From an uncultured Actinomycetes bacterium (GTDB taxonomy: Bacteria; Actinomycetota; Actinomycetes; Nanopelagicales; Nanopelagicaceae), in assembly GCA_903918325.1 (NCBI GenBank), contig CAIXDY010000153.1:1-10197 (forward strand): DNA of 10,197 bases. The letters are read 5' to 3'. A program made the position numbers and the translations under genes. The notes below the pieces were generated by a model. The model was given only the letters and a program-made list of their open reading frames with translations. It made no database searches and was not told the DNA's origin. Each line of letters starts with the position of its first letter. The stretch's first letter is position 1. Positions 7,032-10,197 of this stretch are shown one piece after another.

Positions 7032-8267
7032 ATGTCTGGCCGTCGCGTCGTTGTCACTGGACTCGGAGCAACAACTCCAATTGGTGGCGATGTAGGAACT
7101 TCTTGGAGCGCGCTATTAGCTGGAACAAGTGGGGTCCGAACTCTGACTGAAGAGTGGGCGCAAAGTATTTCAGTGCAATTTGCCGCACGAGTTGCCGTTG
7201 AACCCAGCGAACAAATGGAACGCGTCGAACTGCGTCGCTTAGATCGCTCTGAACAGTTTGCGTTAATCGCTTCGCGTGAAGCTTGGAAAGATGCCGGTTC
7301 TCCAGAAATGGATAAAGAACGTTTAGGCGTAGTCATCGCTTCAGGTATTGGTGGAGTTACAACGCTGCTAGATCAATACGATGTCTATAAAGAAAAAGGC
7401 GCGCGCCTTGTTAGCCCGCATACGGTCCCAATGCTTATGCCTAATGGACCTGCCGCAAATGTTGGTCTAGAACTTCAAGCTCGCGCGGGTGTGCACACTC
7501 CAGTAAGTGCCTGTGCATCTGGCGCTGAAGCAATTGGCTATGCCTTCGACATGATTAGAAATGATCGCGCCGATGTAGTTGTAAGTGGCGGAGTAGAAGC
7601 GGCAATTCACGTTTTACCTATGGCCGCATTCGCTGCTATGAAAGCACTTTCTACTCGAAATGATGAACCTGCCCGCGCATCACGTCCTTATGATTTAAAT
7701 CGAGATGGCTTTGTTCTTGGTGAAGGTGGCGGAGTTTTAATCCTTGAAGAGTACGAACACGCCAAAGCCCGCGGTGCCAAGATTTATTGCGAGATTGCTG
7801 GTCAAGGTTTGTCATCAGATGGTTATCACATCGCTGCACCAGATCCCGAGGGAGCTGGTGTGCAGCGCGCAGTTAAATTTGCACTTCGCGATGCGGGACT
7901 TACTACAAAAGATATTGTTCATTTAAATGCCCACGCAACTTCTACTCCTGCCGGCGATGTGGCTGAAGCCAATGCTCTACGCCTGGCTCTAGGAAAAGAT
8001 GCCGATCATGTTGCAGTATCGGCAACTAAATCAATGACTGGGCATTTACTTGGTGGAGCCGGTGCAATCGAATCTGTATTTATTGTTAAGACAATTCAAG
8101 ATCGCTTAGCACCCCCAACAATTAACATCGAGAATTTAGATCCAGCCGTCACGGTTGACGTTGTTCGCGATAAGCCCCGTGCATTACCTGCCGGAGATAT
8201 CGCTGCGCTTAATGACTCTTTTGGTTTCGGCGGCCACAACGTCGTATTGGTATTTAAGAGCATATAA
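7032..8267 (+). CDS. fabF: Beta-ketoacyl-ACP synthase II FabF (KAS II)
   Basis: FabF elongates acyl-ACP by decarboxylative condensation with malonyl-ACP. The 411-residue thiolase-fold protein begins RRVVVTGLGATTPIG and has the Cys-His-His set of elongating KAS enzymes: Cys161 in VSACASGAEAIGYA, His301 in NAHATSTPAGD and His338 in SMTGHLLGGAGA, plus the structural Lys333. The GFGGHN segment near the C-terminus is also family-typical. Two His residues rather than His/Asn separate it clearly from FabH. There is one KAS II gene here, whereas mycobacteria have two in tandem (kasA, kasB), so long meromycolate-type elongation is not indicated. The 20-base gap after acpP lacks a clear Shine-Dalgarno; the ATG is set by homology of the N-terminus. 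Confidence 0.96.
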   Translation: MSGRRVVVTGLGATTPIGGDVGTSWSALLAGTSGVRTLTEEWAQSISVQFAARVAVEPSEQMERVELRRLDRSEQFALIASREAWKDAGSPEMDKERLGVVIASGIGGVTTLLDQYDVYKEKGARLVSPHTVPMLMPNGPAANVGLELQARAGVHTPVSACASGAEAIGYAFDMIRNDRADVVVSGGVEAAIHVLPMAAFAAMKALSTRNDEPARASRPYDLNRDGFVLGEGGGVLILEEYEHAKARGAKIYCEIAGQGLSSDGYHIAAPDPEGAGVQRAVKFALRDAGLTTKDIVHLNAHATSTPAGDVAEANALRLALGKDADHVAVSATKSMTGHLLGGAGAIESVFIVKTIQDRLAPPTINIENLDPAVTVDVVRDKPRALPAGDIAALNDSFGFGGHNVVLVFKSI

Positions 8268-9659
8268 GTGTCAACGCCAAAGCTTGACGAACGCGATCCA
8301 GAAAGCCGTATCGCACGTTTAGTTGATGCCGGAAAATATGAATTTTTAATTCCGCGCACGGATTGCGGAATGATTGCCGTGACTGGTGATATCAACGGAA
8401 ACAAAGTTGTTATTTTCGCATCCGATGCCACAATTAAAAGTGGAGCTCTTGGCGTTGATGGATCCAAAGTAATTGTCACCGCATATAAAGCGGCAATGGG
8501 TGCCCAAGTTCCAATCGTTGGAATTTGGCACTCGGGTGGTGCGCGATTAAGCGATGGCGTTGCATCACTTGATGCTTTCGGAGAAGTTTTTCAATCCATG
8601 ATTTCAGCCAGTGGTCGTATTCCCCAACTCTCATTAGTGCTTGGACCAACTGCAGGTGGCGGTGCTTATGGCCCGGCGTTAACCGACGTTGTTGTTCTGG
8701 CTCCCGAGGGTCGTATCTTTGTTACAGGTCCTGACGTAGTTAAAAGTGTTACTGGTGAAGATATTGATATGGCCTTGTTAGGTGGGCCCGAAGCTCATCG
8801 TAAAAACAGCGGGCTGGCACATATCATCGCGACAACAGAGCAAGAAGCTTTCGATGACATTCGTGATTTAACTACCCTCTTTGCTAATCAAGGTTTTATG
8901 GATCCACAAGTAAAAGATTCAGATCTCTCGACTCTTGTTCCTAATTCAAAAGTTCGCACCTACGACGTGCACCCATTAATTAGCGCGCTTTTAGATACAG
9001 GTACTGAATGCGTTGAATTACTTTCGATGTGGGCACCCAACATGACAACAATCCTTGGACGTTTGGGTGGTGCAACCGTTGGTGTTCTTGCAAATAATCC
9101 GGCACATATTGCTGGAGTTTTGGATGCTGCTGCGGGCGAGAAAGCTGCGCGCTTTGTACGTACCTGTGATGCTTTTGGAATTCCGCTCATTGTCATCGCC
9201 GATGTTCAAGGATTTTTGCCAGGTGCAGGGCAAGAGTGGGAAGGCGCGGTTCGACGTGGCGCAAAACTTTTGCATGCATTTGGTGAAGCCGTTGTTCCTA
9301 GAGTCACCTTGATTACTCGCCGTGCATACGGTGGTGCATACGTAGCAATGAATTCAAAAGCTCTTGGTGCGACAAAAGTTTTAGCCTGGCCACAAGCAGA
9401 AGTGTCGGTCATGGGCGCAGTAGCTGCAGTGCGTGTTTTACACCGCCGTATTTTGGCTGATTTGCCGGCAGAACAACGTGAATCCATGGAATCAGAACTT
9501 GCTGCTGAACATGAAAAGATTTCCGGCGGAGTTGCTCGTGCAGTGGAAATTGGCGCAGTTGATGAGATTATTGAACCATCACGTACCCGCAGTGCAATTG
9601 CCGCAATAATCGCAGATGCACCACATCGCCGTGGAGCTCATGGCAATATCCCGCTATAA
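8268..9659 (+). CDS. accD6: Acyl-CoA carboxylase beta (carboxyltransferase) subunit, AccD6-like
   Basis: This subunit transfers CO2 from carboxybiotin to acetyl-CoA to make malonyl-CoA. The 463-residue protein has both crotonase-like halves of the PccB/AccD type and no zinc finger. The oxyanion glycines are in TAGGGAYGP (about 129-136) and in AYGGAYVAM (353-361). Length, the VTGPDVV and GGPEAH segments and the C-terminal RRGAHGNIPL resemble mycobacterial AccD6 (about 473 residues), which also follows the kas genes. Val359 sits where Streptomyces PccB has Asp422 and acetyl-using AccB has Ile, so a hydrophobic residue suggests acetyl-CoA. The usual VPGFLPGxDQEW reads VQGFLPGAGQEW here (Gln314, Gly321). 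GTG follows the fabF stop without a gap, with a weak AAGAG eight bases upstream. The biotin carboxylase partner is not in the window. The symbol rests on context and resemblance. Confidence 0.9.
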   Translation: MSTPKLDERDPESRIARLVDAGKYEFLIPRTDCGMIAVTGDINGNKVVIFASDATIKSGALGVDGSKVIVTAYKAAMGAQVPIVGIWHSGGARLSDGVASLDAFGEVFQSMISASGRIPQLSLVLGPTAGGGAYGPALTDVVVLAPEGRIFVTGPDVVKSVTGEDIDMALLGGPEAHRKNSGLAHIIATTEQEAFDDIRDLTTLFANQGFMDPQVKDSDLSTLVPNSKVRTYDVHPLISALLDTGTECVELLSMWAPNMTTILGRLGGATVGVLANNPAHIAGVLDAAAGEKAARFVRTCDAFGIPLIVIADVQGFLPGAGQEWEGAVRRGAKLLHAFGEAVVPRVTLITRRAYGGAYVAMNSKALGATKVLAWPQAEVSVMGAVAAVRVLHRRILADLPAEQRESMESELAAEHEKISGGVARAVEIGAVDEIIEPSRTRSAIAAIIADAPHRRGAHGNIPL

Positions 9660-10197
9660 CTAAATTTTTGGCTTACTCCACTTAGGTTTCGGTATTACCG
9701 CTTCGATTGTTAAAATCGCATATCCAACTCGGGCCAAGTTTCTGATACCTGGAAAGATTGCAAAGCGGGGCTCCCAAAGCGGGGCAAACTTTGCGTTGAA
9801 TCGATATAGGGATTCCATTTGAAAAAATCGCGACAAGAAGACCAGAATCTTATGATTCATTCGCGTGATAGGACCGGCACCTAATTTCTTACCTCGCTCA
9901 AAAACACTTCTAAATGAGGCAAAGTTGAGGGAGATCTGTTTGAAACCATGTGCTTTGGCAAATGCAATGGTCGCTTGAATCATTAACTCGTTTACGCCAG
10001 TCTCGGCATCAGGTGATCTGCGCATTACATCTAATGACAATGAATCACTGCCCCAAGGAACGAATTGCAGGACTGCAACAATCTGGCCATCATTTTCAGC
10101 CCAGGTAATCAGACAGTCAGGATCTTCTACATTGCAAAATCGACCAAGCGCCATGGAAAATCCACGTTCAGTCGCACTCTTGCGCCATGACTGCATC
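9660..10197 (-). CDS. DUF2156 (LysX/MprF C-terminal-like) protein, probable phosphatidylglycerol lysyltransferase, 3' part only
   Basis: About 179 C-terminal residues are visible; the gene continues past the right edge, and the ATG at 10196 is probably internal. The fragment is the second GNAT-like half of the DUF2156 domain, with the landmark segments GVNELMIQATIAFAK, ISLNFASFRSVFERG, LVFLSRFFQMESLYRFNAKF and PLWEPRFAIFP. These match what I know of the N-terminal region of mycobacterial LysX and of MprF, which move lysine from Lys-tRNA to phosphatidylglycerol at the membrane and reduce sensitivity to cationic peptides. In LysX a lysyl-tRNA synthetase follows this domain; here the chain stops after a short Lys/Pro tail (PKPKWSKPKI), so any synthetase is separate. 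The lipid and amino acid substrates are inferred. Its stop codon abuts that of accD6 tail to tail. Confidence 0.8.
   Translation of the reverse strand, partial: MQSWRKSATERGFSMALGRFCNVEDPDCLITWAENDGQIVAVLQFVPWGSDSLSLDVMRRSPDAETGVNELMIQATIAFAKAHGFKQISLNFASFRSVFERGKKLGAGPITRMNHKILVFLSRFFQMESLYRFNAKFAPLWEPRFAIFPGIRNLARVGYAILTIEAVIPKPKWSKPKI

Noticed and set aside
8096..8479. 127-codon reverse-strand open frame across the fabF-accD6 junction
   Set aside because: It lies opposite two well-supported genes, has no recognisable domain, and its Ser/Thr-rich composition is that of an antisense shadow.
9625..9670. Bidirectional terminator between accD6 and the DUF2156 gene
   Set aside because: A short T-run exists (9665-9669), but no stem of useful length precedes it on either strand.

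Overview
This 10.2 kb window is densely packed housekeeping DNA, most likely from a low-GC actinobacterium. The protein families are actinobacterial: an MgtA-type mannosyltransferase, a short mycobacterial AccD6-like carboxyltransferase placed directly after fabF, and a LysX-like DUF2156 protein. Yet hand-counted 60-base lines give only about 33-53% G+C, and genes are separated by few or no bases. A streamlined freshwater lineage such as the Nanopelagicales (acI) would fit; that assignment is inference from composition and gene style, not a database match.

Left part (1-4697, all + strand): the C-terminal half of an MgtA-like GT4 glycosyltransferase, a second complete GT4 glycosyltransferase coupled to it by an ATGA overlap, a cytosolic SGNH/GDSL hydrolase that starts on the base after the second glycosyltransferase stops, and a GlgX-type glycogen debranching enzyme. 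The first three look like one module for making or trimming an envelope mannolipid or glycan. GlgX mobilises glycogen and probably shares their transcript.

Middle and right part (4729-9659, + strand): a type II fatty acid synthase cluster, fabD-fabH-acpP-fabF-accD6. FabD loads malonyl groups onto ACP, FabH starts chains, FabF elongates them, and the AccD6-like subunit makes malonyl-CoA with a biotin-carboxylase subunit that lies outside the window. All catalytic residues I looked for are present. The only sizeable gap (109 bases, before acpP) holds a perfect 7-bp inverted repeat, a possible -10 element and a clear ribosome binding site, so acpP may have its own promoter or control point.

Right edge (- strand): the C-terminal part of a LysX/MprF-like DUF2156 protein, probably a phosphatidylglycerol lysyltransferase, converges on accD6 with no bases between the two stop codons.

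I saw no RNA genes, mobile elements, CRISPR arrays or convincing intrinsic terminators, and no undescribed system. The most useful leads are the inverted repeat before acpP, the glycosyltransferase-SGNH module, and the absence of a regulator gene before fabD.
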